Origin: Massilia sp. ST3
Lineage (GTDB): Bacteria > Pseudomonadota > Gammaproteobacteria > Burkholderiales > Burkholderiaceae_D
NCBI RefSeq assembly: GCF_018119405.1
Contig: NZ_JAGPWC010000001.1
Location: forward strand, 1 to 64,000
DNA length: 64,000 bases
Direction of reading: 5' to 3'
This document shows positions 27,588 to 36,991 of this stretch, piece by piece (within the stretch, counting starts at the first letter, position 1; every line of letters begins with the position of its first letter). The notes beneath the pieces were generated by a model. The model saw only the letters and a list, made by a program, of their open reading frames with translations. It ran no database searches and was not told where the DNA came from. The translations under genes and the position numbers were made by a program.

Positions 27588-28856
27588 ATGTCAGACAAAA
27601 AATCCTCCAGCGGCGAGAAACTTCTGTACTGCTCCTTCTGCGGAAAGAGCCAGCACGAAGTCAAGAAGCTGATCGCGGGACCGTCGGTGTTCATCTGCGA
27701 TGAATGCATCGACCTGTGCAACGACATCATCCGCGACGAAACCTCGAACGTCGAGTCGGTGGCGGGCGCCAAGTCCGACCTGCCGACGCCGCACGAAATC
27801 ACCGAACTGCTCGACCAGTACGTGATCGGCCAGCAGACGGCCAAGCGCATCCTGTCGGTGGCGGTGTACAACCATTACAAGCGCCTCAAGCACCTCGGCA
27901 AGAAGGACGACGTCGAACTGGCCAAGAGCAACATCCTGCTCGTCGGCCCGACCGGTTCCGGCAAGACCCTGCTGGCCCAGACCCTGGCGCGCATGCTCAA
28001 CGTTCCCTTCGTGATCGCCGACGCGACCACCCTGACCGAAGCCGGCTATGTCGGCGAGGACGTCGAGAACATCATCCAGAAGCTGCTGCAGAGCTGCAAC
28101 TACGAAGTCGAGAAGGCCCAGCGCGGCATCGTCTACATCGACGAGATCGACAAGATCTCGCGCAAGTCGGACAACCCGTCCATCACCCGCGACGTATCGG
28201 GCGAGGGCGTGCAGCAGGCGCTGCTGAAGCTGATCGAAGGCACCATGGCCTCGGTACCGCCGCAGGGCGGCCGCAAGCATCCGAACCAGGACTTCGTGCA
28301 GATCGACACGACCAACATCATGTTCATCTGCGGCGGCGCCTTCGACGGCCTGGCCAAGATCATCCAGAACCGTTCCGAAAAGAGCGGCATCGGCTTCTCG
28401 GCCGCGGTCAAGAGCCAGAGCGAGCGTTCCAACAGCGACATCCTGCTCGAAGCCGAGCCGGAAGACCTGATCAAGTTCGGCCTGATCCCGGAACTGGTCG
28501 GCCGCCTGCCGGTGGTCGCCACCTTGAGCGAGCTCACCGAGGAAGCCCTGATCCAGATCCTGATCGAGCCGAAGAACGCCCTGATCAAGCAGTACTCGAA
28601 GCTGCTTGAAATGGAAGGCGCCGAACTCGAGATTCGCCCTGCGGCCCTGCACGCCATCGCCCGCAAGGCGCTGGCGCGCAAGACCGGCGCCCGCGGCCTG
28701 CGTTCGATCCTCGAACACGCGCTGCTGGACGTGATGTACGAATTGCCAAGCCAGCAGAATGTCGTCAAAGTAGTGATCGATGAAAATACGATCACGAATG
28801 CCGCAAAACCTTTATTGATTTACAGCGAAACGCCAAAAGCTTCGGGCGAAAACTGA
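27588..28856 (+). CDS. clpX: ATP-dependent Clp protease ATP-binding subunit ClpX
   Basis: AAA+ unfoldase that recognises tagged substrates and feeds ClpP. The 422-residue protein has the N-terminal four-cysteine zinc domain (CSFCGKSQ and CDECIDLC, about residues 15-45), Walker A GPTGSGKT (about 120) and Walker [10 protein letters not shown] (about 183-191). It also has the ClpP-docking IGF loop in SGIGFSAAV and a C-terminal sensor-2 domain ([10 protein letters not shown]). It is separated from clpP by a terminator and its own promoter, so it can be expressed independently. Confidence 0.98.
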   Translation: MSDKKSSSGEKLLYCSFCGKSQHEVKKLIAGPSVFICDECIDLCNDIIRDETSNVESVAGAKSDLPTPHEITELLDQYVIGQQTAKRILSVAVYNHYKRLKHLGKKDDVELAKSNILLVGPTGSGKTLLAQTLARMLNVPFVIADATTLTEAGYVGEDVENIIQKLLQSCNYEVEKAQRGIVYIDEIDKISRKSDNPSITRDVSGEGVQQALLKLIEGTMASVPPQGGRKHPNQDFVQIDTTNIMFICGGAFDGLAKIIQNRSEKSGIGFSAAVKSQSERSNSDILLEAEPEDLIKFGLIPELVGRLPVVATLSELTEEALIQILIEPKNALIKQYSKLLEMEGAELEIRPAALHAIARKALARKTGARGLRSILEHALLDVMYELPSQQNVVKVVIDENTITNAAKPLLIYSETPKASGEN

Positions 28857-28945
28857 AAAAAGCCTGCACGGTTGCAACAAAACGCTTGCCGTGCGGACTC
28901 AACTCGGTAAAATCGATCTCAATAAAAGACGCAGGCTTCAATCGA

Positions 28946-28980
28946 AAAGCCACTCGCGGTACCCCGCGCAGTGGCTTTTT
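28946..28980 (+). terminator. Terminator after clpX
   Basis: AAAGCCACT pairs with AGTGGCTTT around an inner CGCGG/CCGCG stem, with a T-run at 28976-28980. Confidence 0.75.
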
Positions 28981-29040
28981 CATTTCAATCCACGACTTTT
29001 ATTGGAACGGCTAGTTTTCGCAGCAAGTGTTTTTCTTTTA

Positions 29041-29070
29041 CTTGTAGAAAATATTTTCGCGGCCCCTATC
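29041..29070 (+). promoter_or_regulatory. Sigma-32 (heat-shock) type promoter for lon
   Basis: CTTGTAG (29041-29047), a 15-base spacer and CCCCTATC (29063-29070). This is close to the heat-shock pattern CTTGAAA-N11-16-CCCATnT, 57 bases before the lon start. Confidence 0.55.
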
Positions 29071-29126
29071 TTGAGTTTTTGCCGCGAGTGCCCAAGTTCA
29101 GCAACACGCTTTCTATAAGGTATGCC

Positions 29127-31529
29127 ATGACAACTTCCAAATTAACCGAGCAAACGACGCTGCCCCTCCTGCCGTTGCGCGACGTGGTCGTGTTTCCGCA
29201 TATGGTGATACCTCTGTTCGTCGGCCGTCCGAAATCGATCAAGGCGCTCGAAGCCGCGATGGAGCAGGGCAAGAGCATCATGCTGGCCGCTCAAAAGGCC
29301 GCCGCCAAGGACGAACCTTCCGCCGCAGACATCTACGAGATCGGCTGCGTGGCCAATATCCTGCAAATGCTGAAGCTGCCCGACGGTACCGTGAAGGTGC
29401 TGGTCGAAGGCGCCCAGCGTGCGCGCATCGACGAGATCACCGATGGCGCCACCCATTTCACGGCCCAGCTGACCCCGCTCTCCTCGGAAATCGGCGACGA
29501 TTCCGAAGTCGAGGCGATGCGCCGTGCGATCGTCCAGCAGTTCGACCAATACGTCAAACTCAACAAGAAGATCCCGCCCGAGATCCTGGCTTCGCTGGCC
29601 GGCATCGACGACGCCGGCCGCCTGGCCGACACCGTGGCCGCCCACCTGCCGCTCAAGCTCGAGCAGAAGCAGGTCATCCTCGAGATCTTCAACGTCGCCA
29701 AGCGCCTGGAGCACCTGCTCGGCCAGCTTGAGGGCGAACTCGACATCCTGCAGGTCGAAAAGCGCATCCGTGGCCGCGTCAAGCGCCAGATGGAAAAGTC
29801 GCAGCGCGAGTACTACCTGAACGAACAGGTCAAGGCCATCCAGAAAGAGCTGGGTGAAGGCGAAGAAGGCGCCGATATCGAAGAGCTCGAGAAGAAAGTC
29901 ATCGCTGCCAAGATGCCGAAAGAGGCCCTGGAAAAAGCCCAGGCCGAAATCCGCAAGCTCAAGCTGATGTCGCCGATGTCGGCCGAAGCCACCGTGGTGC
30001 GCAACTATATCGACACCCTGGTGTCGCTGCCGTGGAAGAAAAAGACCAAGGTCACCATCGACCTGGAAAAGGCCCAGCAAGTGCTCGAGTCCGACCACTA
30101 CGGCCTGGAAAAGATCAAGGAACGCATCCTCGAGTATCTCGCGGTGCAGCAACGCGTCGACAAGCTGAAGGCGCCGATCCTGTGCTTCGTCGGTCCTCCG
30201 GGCGTGGGTAAGACCTCGCTGGGCGAGTCGATCGCCCGCGCTACCGGCCGCAAGTACGTGCGGATGGCGCTCGGCGGCGTGCGCGACGAAGCCGAGATCC
30301 GCGGCCACCGCCGTACCTATATCGGCTCGATGCCGGGCAAGGTGCTGCAGTCGCTCTCAAAAGTAGGCGTGCGCAATCCACTGTTCCTGCTGGACGAGAT
30401 CGACAAGATGGGCGCGGACTTCCGCGGCGATCCGTCGTCGGCCCTGCTGGAAGTGCTGGATCCGGCCCAGAACCACACCTTCTCGGACCACTACATCGAA
30501 GTCGACTTCGATCTGTCGGACGTGATGTTCGTGGCGACCTCGAACTCGTTCAACATCCCGCCGGCGCTGCTCGACCGTATGGAAGTGATCCGCCTGTCGG
30601 GTTATACCGAGGACGAGAAGACCAGCATCGCGCAGCGCTACCTGCTGCCGAAGCAGGTCAAGAACAACGGCCTGCGCGAGGAAGAGATCAAGGTCGACGA
30701 ATCGGCGATCCGCGACATCATCCGCTACTACACCCGCGAAGCCGGCGTGCGTTCGCTCGAGCGTGAAATCTCGAAGATCTGCCGCAAGGTCGTCAAGATG
30801 CTGCTGCTGAAGAAGAGCGACAAGCGCGTGCTGGTCAACAGCAAGAACCTGGACAAGTTCCTGGGCGTGCGCCGCTACGACTTCGGCATGGCCGAGAAGG
30901 AAAACCAGATCGGCCAGGTGGTCGGCCTGGCCTGGACCGAGGTGGGCGGCGACCTGCTGACCATCGAGGCCGTCAACGTGCCGGGCAAGGGCGGGATCAT
31001 CCGTACCGGCACCCTGGGCGACGTGATGAAGGAATCGATCGAGGCAGCCCGCACCGTCGTGCGCAGCCGTGCGCAGCGCTTCGGCATCAAGGCCGAAGCC
31101 TTCGAGAAGACCGACATCCACATCCACGTGCCGGAAGGCGCGACGCCGAAGGATGGTCCGTCGGCCGGTATCGGCATGACGACCGCGCTGGTGTCGGCAT
31201 TCACCGGTATTCCCGTGCGCGCCGACGTGGCGATGACGGGCGAGATCACGTTGCGCGGCGAAGTCCTGCCGATCGGCGGCCTGAAGGAAAAGCTGCTGGC
31301 GGCGCATCGCGGCGGCATCAAGACGGTCCTGATCCCCGAGCAGAACGTGAAGGACCTGGCCGAGATCCCGGACAACGTCAAGAACAAGCTCGAGATCGTG
31401 CCTGTGCGCTGGATCGAGAAGGTCCTTGAAATCGCCCTGGAGCGCCAGCCCGAGCCGCTGGTCGAAGTGTCGGCCGTCGCCGTCACGCCGGCCGCCAGCG
31501 ACGCACAAGGCGAGGTCGTGAAGCACTGA
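29127..31529 (+). CDS. lon: Lon ATP-dependent protease
   Basis: Cytoplasmic AAA+ serine protease that degrades misfolded and regulatory proteins. The 800-residue protein has the N-terminal substrate-binding LonN domain (about 10-200), Walker [10 protein letters not shown] (about 355), Walker [11 protein letters not shown], and the C-terminal protease with the catalytic dyad Ser679 (GPSAGIGM) and Lys722 (LKEKLLAAH), numbered exactly as in E. coli. ATG 29127 gives the usual start; the upstream extension to 28971 would run through the clpX terminator. Preceded by a heat-shock-like promoter, followed by a terminator. Confidence 0.98.
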   Translation: MTTSKLTEQTTLPLLPLRDVVVFPHMVIPLFVGRPKSIKALEAAMEQGKSIMLAAQKAAAKDEPSAADIYEIGCVANILQMLKLPDGTVKVLVEGAQRARIDEITDGATHFTAQLTPLSSEIGDDSEVEAMRRAIVQQFDQYVKLNKKIPPEILASLAGIDDAGRLADTVAAHLPLKLEQKQVILEIFNVAKRLEHLLGQLEGELDILQVEKRIRGRVKRQMEKSQREYYLNEQVKAIQKELGEGEEGADIEELEKKVIAAKMPKEALEKAQAEIRKLKLMSPMSAEATVVRNYIDTLVSLPWKKKTKVTIDLEKAQQVLESDHYGLEKIKERILEYLAVQQRVDKLKAPILCFVGPPGVGKTSLGESIARATGRKYVRMALGGVRDEAEIRGHRRTYIGSMPGKVLQSLSKVGVRNPLFLLDEIDKMGADFRGDPSSALLEVLDPAQNHTFSDHYIEVDFDLSDVMFVATSNSFNIPPALLDRMEVIRLSGYTEDEKTSIAQRYLLPKQVKNNGLREEEIKVDESAIRDIIRYYTREAGVRSLEREISKICRKVVKMLLLKKSDKRVLVNSKNLDKFLGVRRYDFGMAEKENQIGQVVGLAWTEVGGDLLTIEAVNVPGKGGIIRTGTLGDVMKESIEAARTVVRSRAQRFGIKAEAFEKTDIHIHVPEGATPKDGPSAGIGMTTALVSAFTGIPVRADVAMTGEITLRGEVLPIGGLKEKLLAAHRGGIKTVLIPEQNVKDLAEIPDNVKNKLEIVPVRWIEKVLEIALERQPEPLVEVSAVAVTPAASDAQGEVVKH

Positions 31530-31550
31530 GCGGGTCCACCGCTCCAATGA

Positions 31551-31579
31551 AACAGGCGCCCTTGGGCGCCTGTTTTTTT
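31551..31579 (+). terminator. Terminator after lon
   Basis: A perfect 10-bp stem, AACAGGCGCC (31551-31560) with GGCGCCTGTT (31565-31574), loop CTTG, and a run of seven T. Confidence 0.9.
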
Positions 31580-31673
31580 ATGCGCTCCAGGAGAGCGAGG
31601 CCATGACTCATCCTATCAGTGCTGTGACGTTAATACGTTCGGATGCAAGTCCGCCACGATCCTCGGAACTTGC

Positions 31674-31702
31674 TTGACAGACCAAAGTTGCCCTTGTTTA
31701 AT
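31674..31702 (+). promoter_or_regulatory. Strong sigma-70 promoter for hupB
   Basis: A consensus -35 TTGACA (31674-31679), a 17-bp spacer and -10 TTTAAT (31697-31702), 59 bases before the HU start. Confidence 0.8.
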
Positions 31703-31761
31703 ACGCGCTTGCACTTTTGCAAGTAGGGCGCTGTGCGTCCAACGTATAAACGAGGGTTAGA

Positions 31762-32034
31762 GTGAACAAGACAGAACTGATCGAAGAAATTGCGAAGTCC
31801 GCGGACATTACGAAGGCCTCGGCGACGCGTGCACTCGATGCCATGATCGAAGCGGTGACCACCAGCCTGAAGAACAACGACAGCGTCACGCTGGTCGGCT
31901 TCGGCACCTTCACCGTCGGCGAGCGCGCGGCGCGCACCGGCCGCGATCCGCGCACCAAGGAACCCATCAAGATCAAGGCAGCGAAGGTTCCGAAATTTAA
32001 GGCTGGTAAAGCGTTAAAAGATGCTGTAAACTAA
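31762..32034 (+). CDS. hupB: DNA-binding protein HU, beta-type
   Basis: Histone-like dimeric protein that bends and compacts DNA. The 90-residue protein matches the HU length and carries the beta-arm signature [20 protein letters not shown] (about residues 55-75). The start is GTG 31762 with GAGGG upstream; no ATG gives the conserved [12 protein letters not shown]-terminus. Its position right after lon is the standard betaproteobacterial order. It has its own strong promoter. Confidence 0.97.
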   Translation: MNKTELIEEIAKSADITKASATRALDAMIEAVTTSLKNNDSVTLVGFGTFTVGERAARTGRDPRTKEPIKIKAAKVPKFKAGKALKDAVN

Positions 32035-32037
32035 TGC

Positions 32038-32063
32038 CTTCTTCGCGATGACACGCGAAGAAG
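32038..32063 (+). terminator. Hairpin at the end of hupB
   Basis: A perfect 10-bp stem, CTTCTTCGCG (32038-32047) with CGCGAAGAAG (32054-32063), just after the stop. No T-run follows, so it may stabilise the transcript end rather than terminate. Confidence 0.5.
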
Positions 32064-32160
32064 TGTACCGGAAGGTGCCACTGGTTCTGTATTGAGCCAT
32101 TGGCTTGGAATGCGGGCCTCTCGCGTTTCTCCGGAAGGTGCTCAGTGAAGTGAGAATACT

Positions 32161-32237
32161 GGAGCGGTAGTTCAGTTGGTTAGAATACCGGCCTGTCACG
32201 CCGGGGGTCGCGGGTTCGAGCCCCGTCCGCTCCGCCA
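32161..32237 (+). tRNA. tRNA-Asp (anticodon GUC), copy 1
   Basis: A 77-base cloverleaf with encoded CCA. The acceptor GGAGCGG pairs with CCGCTCC, the anticodon loop is CTGTCAC, and the T-arm is CGCGGGTTCGAGCCCCG. Identical to the copy 18 bases downstream. Confidence 0.97.
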
Positions 32238-32255
32238 ACTCTCACGACACAATCT

Positions 32256-32332
32256 GGAGCGGTAGTTCAGTTGGTTAGAATACCGGCCTGTCACGCCGGG
32301 GGTCGCGGGTTCGAGCCCCGTCCGCTCCGCCA
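32256..32332 (+). tRNA. tRNA-Asp (anticodon GUC), copy 2
   Basis: Base-for-base identical to the preceding tRNA-Asp, encoded CCA included. The pair is presumably transcribed together and ends at the terminator at 32380. Confidence 0.97.
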
Positions 32333-32379
32333 GAATTCGATACAGCCCGTGCTCCGCAAGGAGTCCGGGAGACCAGAAG

Positions 32380-32407
32380 AGGCGAACGCGAGTTCGCCTT
32401 TTTTTTT
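32380..32407 (+). terminator. Terminator after the tRNA-Asp pair
   Basis: A perfect 8-bp stem, AGGCGAAC (32380-32387) with GTTCGCCT (32392-32399), loop GCGA, and a run of nine T. Confidence 0.9.
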
Positions 32408-32448
32408 AACTGTGCTGTTAAAGCATTTTCAAGCTTGATAGGCTGACC

Positions 32449-34362
32449 ATGTTTGATTTTGTCCGTAACAACAAGCGCATCATGCAGGGCGCACTGCTGC
32501 TGCTGATCGTGCCATCGTTCGTGCTCGTCGGGCTCGAGAGCTACCAGGACCGCGGCAACGCCAACGAAGGCGTGGCCACGGTCGGCGGCCAGAAGGTCAC
32601 CCAGCAGGAATGGGACGACGCCCAGCGCCGCCAGATCGACCAGGCGCGCCAGATGATGGGCGCACAGTTCGACCAGAAGCTGTTCGAGACCCCGGAAGCC
32701 AAGCGCGCCGTCCTGAACAACCTGGTGGCCGAACGCGCCATCAACGCAGAGATCAACCGCAGCCACATGACCGTCAGCGATGCGACCCTGCAGAAGACGA
32801 TCATGGAGATCCAGGCCTTCCGCAAGCCGGACGGCAGCTTCGACATGGAGCAGTACAAGGCGGCCCTGGCGGCCCAGGGCATGACCCCGGCCATGTTCGA
32901 CCAGCGCCTGCGCCGCGATCTCGCCGTGCAGCAGCTCTCCGGCGCGATCCAGTCCACCGCCTTCGCGCCGCGCAGCGTGACGGAGCGCCTGTCGAACATC
33001 AGCGACCAGGAACGCGAAGTCCAGGAGCTGGTCTTCCCGATCACGAACTTCCTGCCGCAGGTGAAGGTCACCGACGACATGGTCAAGGCCTACTACGACA
33101 AGAACGCCACCCTGTTCCAGGTGCCGGAGCAGGTGAAGGCCGAGTACGTCGTGTTCGACCAGGCCGTGGTCGACAGCCAGGTGCAGGTCAGCGACGCCGA
33201 AATCAGCGAGTACTACAACAAGAACCTCAAGGCCTACACGACGCCCGAGCAGCGCACCGCGAGCCACATCCTGATCACCGTGCCGCGCGACGCCAAGCCG
33301 GCCGACCAGGCCGCCGCCAAGGCCAAGGCGGAAGCCGCGCTGGCCGCCGTGCGCAAGGACCCGGCCAGCTTCGCCGCCGTCGCCAAGGCACAGTCGCAGG
33401 ATCCGGGTTCGGCCCAGGCCGGCGGCGACCTCGGCGTGGTCGAGAAGGGCCTGTTCGTCAAGCCGGTCGAGGACGCGATCTATGCGCTCAAGGAAGGCGA
33501 GATCAGCAACCTGGTGCAGTCGGAATTCGGCTGGCACGTGATCAAGGTCACCGCCATCAAGCCGGCCGCGCAGAAGCCGCTGGAAGACGCGAAGACCGAG
33601 ATCGCCGCGGACCTCAAGAAGCAGAAGATGTCGAAGAAGTACTCGGAGCTGGCTGAGACCTTCAGCAACACCGTGTACGAGCAGTCGGACAGCCTCAAGC
33701 CGGTGGCCGACAAGCTGGGCCTGAAGATCCAGACCGTCGACAACCTGACCCGCAAGCCGAATCCGGCCCTGGGCGACGCTCCGGTCAACAACGAGAAGTT
33801 CCTGGCCGCGCTGTTCGGCACCGACTCGGTGAAGAACAAGCGCAATACCGAAGCCGTCGAAGTGGCGCCGAGCGTGCTGGTGGCCGGCCGCGTGGTCGAG
33901 TTCCGCCCGGCGAGCAAGCGCCCGCTGGCCGAGGTCGACGCCCAGATCCGCCAGCGCGTGACCGTCGAGGAAGCGGCCCGCCTGGCGCGCGCCGCCGGCG
34001 AGCAGAAGCTGGCCGCCGCCAAGGCCTCGGGCGATGCGACCGGTTTCGGCGAAGCCAAGATCGTCACCCGCACCAAGGAGCCGCCGTTCAACCCGGCCGG
34101 CGCGATCGCGGCGCTGAAGGCCGACGTGAGCAAGCTGCCTGCCTACGTGGGCGTGGAACTGCCGGGCCAGGGCTATGCGGTCTACCGCATCGGCAAGGTC
34201 TCGCAGCCGGCCCAGCCCGACCAGGCGCGCCGCCAGCAGGAAGCCCAGCAGATCGGCGGCCTGATCGGCCAGCAGGAGATGTACAACTACATCGAAGCGC
34301 TGAAGGTCAAGGCCAAGGCCAAGGTCAACGCGGCTGCGAATGCGGCGAACAAGACCGAGTAA
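32449..34362 (+). CDS. ppiD: Periplasmic folding chaperone / peptidyl-prolyl isomerase PpiD
   Basis: Membrane-anchored periplasmic chaperone at the Sec translocon exit. The 637-residue protein has a short cytoplasmic start (MFDFVRNNKR), one transmembrane helix (about residues 12-30) and a SurA_N-like region (about 40-190). The parvulin domain (about 255-365) shows ASHILITVP, GGDLGVV and FGWHVIKV. A C-terminal region with further SurA-like repeats follows. The length is normal for the family. Downstream of hupB and tRNA-Asp, as in other betaproteobacteria; it ends in a strong terminator. Confidence 0.95.
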   Translation: MFDFVRNNKRIMQGALLLLIVPSFVLVGLESYQDRGNANEGVATVGGQKVTQQEWDDAQRRQIDQARQMMGAQFDQKLFETPEAKRAVLNNLVAERAINAEINRSHMTVSDATLQKTIMEIQAFRKPDGSFDMEQYKAALAAQGMTPAMFDQRLRRDLAVQQLSGAIQSTAFAPRSVTERLSNISDQEREVQELVFPITNFLPQVKVTDDMVKAYYDKNATLFQVPEQVKAEYVVFDQAVVDSQVQVSDAEISEYYNKNLKAYTTPEQRTASHILITVPRDAKPADQAAAKAKAEAALAAVRKDPASFAAVAKAQSQDPGSAQAGGDLGVVEKGLFVKPVEDAIYALKEGEISNLVQSEFGWHVIKVTAIKPAAQKPLEDAKTEIAADLKKQKMSKKYSELAETFSNTVYEQSDSLKPVADKLGLKIQTVDNLTRKPNPALGDAPVNNEKFLAALFGTDSVKNKRNTEAVEVAPSVLVAGRVVEFRPASKRPLAEVDAQIRQRVTVEEAARLARAAGEQKLAAAKASGDATGFGEAKIVTRTKEPPFNPAGAIAALKADVSKLPAYVGVELPGQGYAVYRIGKVSQPAQPDQARRQQEAQQIGGLIGQQEMYNYIEALKVKAKAKVNAAANAANKTE

Positions 34363-34377
34363 ATCGGACGCGTGAGG

Positions 34378-34414
34378 AAAAGCCCGGCTGCGTGAGCAGG
34401 CCGGGCTTTTTTTT
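34378..34414 (+). terminator. Terminator after ppiD
   Basis: AAAAGCCCGGC pairs with GCCGGGCTTTT around an 11-base loop, ending in eight T. Confidence 0.9.
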
Positions 34415-34430
34415 ACCACTGCACTTTGCA

Positions 34431-34563
34431 CGTCGTTCCGGCGGAGGCCGGAACCCAAGTTTGTTTGCGTATCTGGTCGGCCAATCGCGAGCGATGGCAG
34501 CAGCGGCGCGAACTCAGGTTCCGCCTTCGCCGGAAGTCGTAGGCGCCAGTGGCGCGTACGACG
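34431..34563. repeat. Dispersed inverted-repeat element, family B, copy 3
   Basis: The left arm 34431-34460 and the degenerate right arm 34511-34539 are inverted relative to each other. The right arm is followed by an extension with a palindromic core, GGCGCCAGTGGCGC, at 34542-34555. The same extension follows copy 5. Confidence 0.7.
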
Positions 34564-34579
34564 GGCTGACTACTGCGAT

Positions 34580-35635
34580 TCAGGTAGCGTGCAGCGCTCT
34601 AGCCACGGCTTCGAAGTCGGCAGGCGCAATGTCGTTCAACTCCACCACCCGCGCCTGCGGATAGCGCACGAAATTCCTGTCGATCGAGCGCAGGTAGGCC
34701 GGATCGTAGTGCTCCACCAGCAGCTGGTCCACCAGCTCCGCCATCTGTCCGCCGTTGGCCATCCGGTGCCAGGCGTCGATCTTCTCGCGCCCGTGCAGCT
34801 GCACCAGGTGCTCCAGCTGCCCGTTGAGGGCCCCCGGGTCGGCGCAGAAGTGGGTGTAGTCCTCCATCAGCAGCCGCACGCGGTTCGGCCGCGACAGGCT
34901 CACGGATATGCAGGGCGAGGCGCGCATGCGCTCCATGACGGCGTCCGGCACGCGCAGGTTGCCGACCTTCTTGCTCTCGGATTCCACGAACACGGGCCTG
35001 GCGGGATCGAAGCGGCGCAGCCGGTCCCAGATCTGGCTCTCGAACATCTTCTGCGTCGGCTGCGGCTCGTGCGGCAGGTGGCCCAGCACCGAACCGCGGT
35101 GGGCGGCCAGGCGTTCCAGGTCGAGCACCTGGGCGCCGACCCGGTCCAGGGTCTCCAGCAGCCGGCTCTTGCCGCTGCCGGTGGTGCCGCAGACCACCCG
35201 GAAGTCGACCGCCGGCGGGTCGCCGAGGGCCGCCGCCACGTGGGCGCGATAGGCCTTGTAGCCGCCGTCGAGCTGCACCACCGGCCAGCCGATCTTGGCC
35301 AGGATGTGGGCCATCGAGCCGCTGCGGTTGCCGCCGCGCCAGCAGTAGACCAGGGGCTTCCACTCGCGCGGCTTGCCGGCGAACAGCGTTTCGATGTAGC
35401 GGGCGATGTTGGCGGCCACCAGCGGCGCGCCGAGTTTCTTGGCCTCGAAGGCGCCGACCTGCTTGTACAGGGTGCCCACGCGCACGCGCTCCTCGTCGTT
35501 CAGGACCGGGCAGCTGATCGCGCCCGGGATGTGGTCGAGGGCATACTCCGACTCGCTGCGCGCGTCGATGATGGTGTCGAACTGGTCCAGTTCGGGGAGG
35601 ATGTCGGCAAAGCCGAGGACAGCGGGGTATTTCAT
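34580..35635 (-). CDS. mnmH: tRNA 2-selenouridine synthase (2-thiouridine geranyltransferase/selenotransferase)
   Basis: Replaces sulfur by selenium, through geranylation, in the 2-thiouridine at the wobble position of tRNA-Lys, -Glu and -Gln. The 351-residue protein has an N-terminal rhodanese domain with active Cys98 in LVYCWRGGNRSGS and a C-terminal P-loop domain with Walker A GTTGSGKS (about residue 150). Also known as SelU/YbbB. It overlaps the upstream tesA gene by four bases (ATGA), so the two are co-transcribed. selD is not in the window. Confidence 0.95.
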   Translation of the reverse strand: MKYPAVLGFADILPELDQFDTIIDARSESEYALDHIPGAISCPVLNDEERVRVGTLYKQVGAFEAKKLGAPLVAANIARYIETLFAGKPREWKPLVYCWRGGNRSGSMAHILAKIGWPVVQLDGGYKAYRAHVAAALGDPPAVDFRVVCGTTGSGKSRLLETLDRVGAQVLDLERLAAHRGSVLGHLPHEPQPTQKMFESQIWDRLRRFDPARPVFVESESKKVGNLRVPDAVMERMRASPCISVSLSRPNRVRLLMEDYTHFCADPGALNGQLEHLVQLHGREKIDAWHRMANGGQMAELVDQLLVEHYDPAYLRSIDRNFVRYPQARVVELNDIAPADFEAVARALHAT

Positions 35636-36261
35636 TGTTTCCTGATGAGCGAGGCGAAGGCCGGCCAGATGTTGGAGAGGATGATCGGATGGGCGGCGGC
35701 CAGCGGGTGCAGGCGGTCCTGCTGGAACAGCGCCGGCTTGTCGGCCACGCCTTCCAGCATGAAGGGCACCAGCGGCGAGCGGGTGTCGGTGGAGACCTGC
35801 TTGAACATGCCGAAGAATTTCTCGGTGTAAGCGCGGCCGTAGTTCGGCGGCATGCGCATGCCCACCAGCAGGACCTCGGCCTTCTTTTCCTTGGCCATGG
35901 CGACCATGGCGCGCAGATTGGCGTCGGCCGAGGCCACAGGCAGGCCGCGCAGGCCATCGTTGGCGCCCAGCTCGATCACGACGATGTCGGGGCGGTGCTG
36001 GCCGAGCAGGGCGGGCAGGCGCGCCCGGCCGCCGCTGGTGGTCTCGCCGCTGATGCTGGCGTTGACCACCCTGGCCTGGATCTTCTCGGCCTTGAGCTTC
36101 TGCTCGAGCAATGCGACCCAGCCCGCGCCGCGCGCGATGCCGTATTCGGCCGACAGGCTGTCACCCACCACGAGCACGGTTTTTGGTGCAGAATAGGCGC
36201 TCGCCGACGCGCCCAGCGCCAGCACCAGGAAGACCGACCATTTCTTTAGAAAAGCAAGCAT
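35632..36261 (-). CDS. tesA: Acyl-CoA thioesterase I / arylesterase, SGNH family
   Basis: Periplasmic SGNH hydrolase with broad esterase/thioesterase/lysophospholipase activity. The 209-residue protein has a signal peptide (about 1-24, MLAFLKKWSVFLVLALGASA). All four conserved blocks are visible: GDSLSAEYG (Ser), NASISGETTSGG (Gly), ELGANDGLRG (Asn) and DRLHPLA (Asp/His). The start codon at 36261-36259 shares two bases with the start codon of the divergent ABC ATPase gene (top strand CATG), so there is no intergenic space. tesA-ybbA divergence is also the E. coli arrangement. Confidence 0.93.
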   Translation of the reverse strand: MLAFLKKWSVFLVLALGASASAYSAPKTVLVVGDSLSAEYGIARGAGWVALLEQKLKAEKIQARVVNASISGETTSGGRARLPALLGQHRPDIVVIELGANDGLRGLPVASADANLRAMVAMAKEKKAEVLLVGMRMPPNYGRAYTEKFFGMFKQVSTDTRSPLVPFMLEGVADKPALFQQDRLHPLAAAHPIILSNIWPAFASLIRKQ

Positions 36262-36979
36262 GCGTGATAACCCCGAAGCTGTGAAAAGTAGCGTCACCAG
36301 TGAAGCACCCAGGCCGCCGGCGATCCGTGTGAGCGGCCTGTCGAAGAAGGTGGCGGACGCCAGCGGCGAACTCACCATCCTGCAAAACATCGATTTTACC
36401 GTGCAAGCGGCCGAAACGCTCGCGCTCGTCGGCGCTTCGGGCTCGGGCAAGTCGACCCTGCTCGGCCTGCTGGCGGGCCTGGATACGCCTTCGGGCGGTA
36501 CGGTCGAGCTGGACGGGACCGACATCTTCGCGCTCGACGAGGACGGCCGCGCGGCCTTCCGCAAGGCCAAGCTGGGCTTCGTGTTCCAGTCCTTCCAGCT
36601 GCTGGGCCACCTGAACGCCCTGGAAAACGTCATGCTGCCGCTGGAACTGCGCGGCGACGCCGGGGCGCGCGAGAAGGCTGGCGAGATGCTGGGGCGCGTG
36701 GGCCTGTCCAGCCGCCTCAAGCATTATCCCAAATACCTGTCGGGCGGCGAACAGCAGCGCGTTGCGCTGGCGCGCGCCTTCGTCACCGAGCCGCCGCTGC
36801 TGTTCGCCGACGAGCCGACCGGCAGCCTGGATGCCGCCACCGGCGAATCCGTGATCCAGCTGATGTTCGAACTCAATCGCGAGCGCGGTTCAACCCTGGT
36901 CCTGGTGACCCACGACCCGGCCATGGCGGCGCGCTGCGGCCGCACGCTCACCATCGCCGCCGGCCGCCTGGTCGCCTAG
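36260..36979 (+). CDS. ybbA: ABC transporter ATP-binding protein, YbbA-like
   Basis: Cytoplasmic ATPase of the LolD/MacB-like export group. The 239-residue protein has Walker A GASGSGKS (about 58-65), Q-loop VFQSFQLL, signature LSGGEQQR (about 160-167), Walker B LLFADEPTGSLD and H-loop LVTHD. The MacB/FtsX-type permease (YbbP) that normally follows is absent; the next gene is convergent. ATG 36260 overlaps the tesA start codon; an in-frame GTG at 36281 would clear the overlap and keep the whole domain. The TAG stop overlaps the nnrD stop (CTAG). The gene is thus flush with both neighbours. Confidence 0.9.
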   Translation: MRDNPEAVKSSVTSEAPRPPAIRVSGLSKKVADASGELTILQNIDFTVQAAETLALVGASGSGKSTLLGLLAGLDTPSGGTVELDGTDIFALDEDGRAAFRKAKLGFVFQSFQLLGHLNALENVMLPLELRGDAGAREKAGEMLGRVGLSSRLKHYPKYLSGGEQQRVALARAFVTEPPLLFADEPTGSLDAATGESVIQLMFELNRERGSTLVLVTHDPAMAARCGRTLTIAAGRLVA

Positions 36980-36991
36980 GCGACCAGGCGG
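36964..36991. terminator. 28-bp perfect palindrome spanning the convergent stops of ybbA and nnrD
   Basis: Arms CCGCCTGGTCGCC (36964-36976) and GGCGACCAGGCGG (36979-36991) around central TA. It encodes the last residues (RLVA-stop) of both convergent proteins. No T-tract. Likely a bidirectional transcript-end hairpin. Confidence 0.6.
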
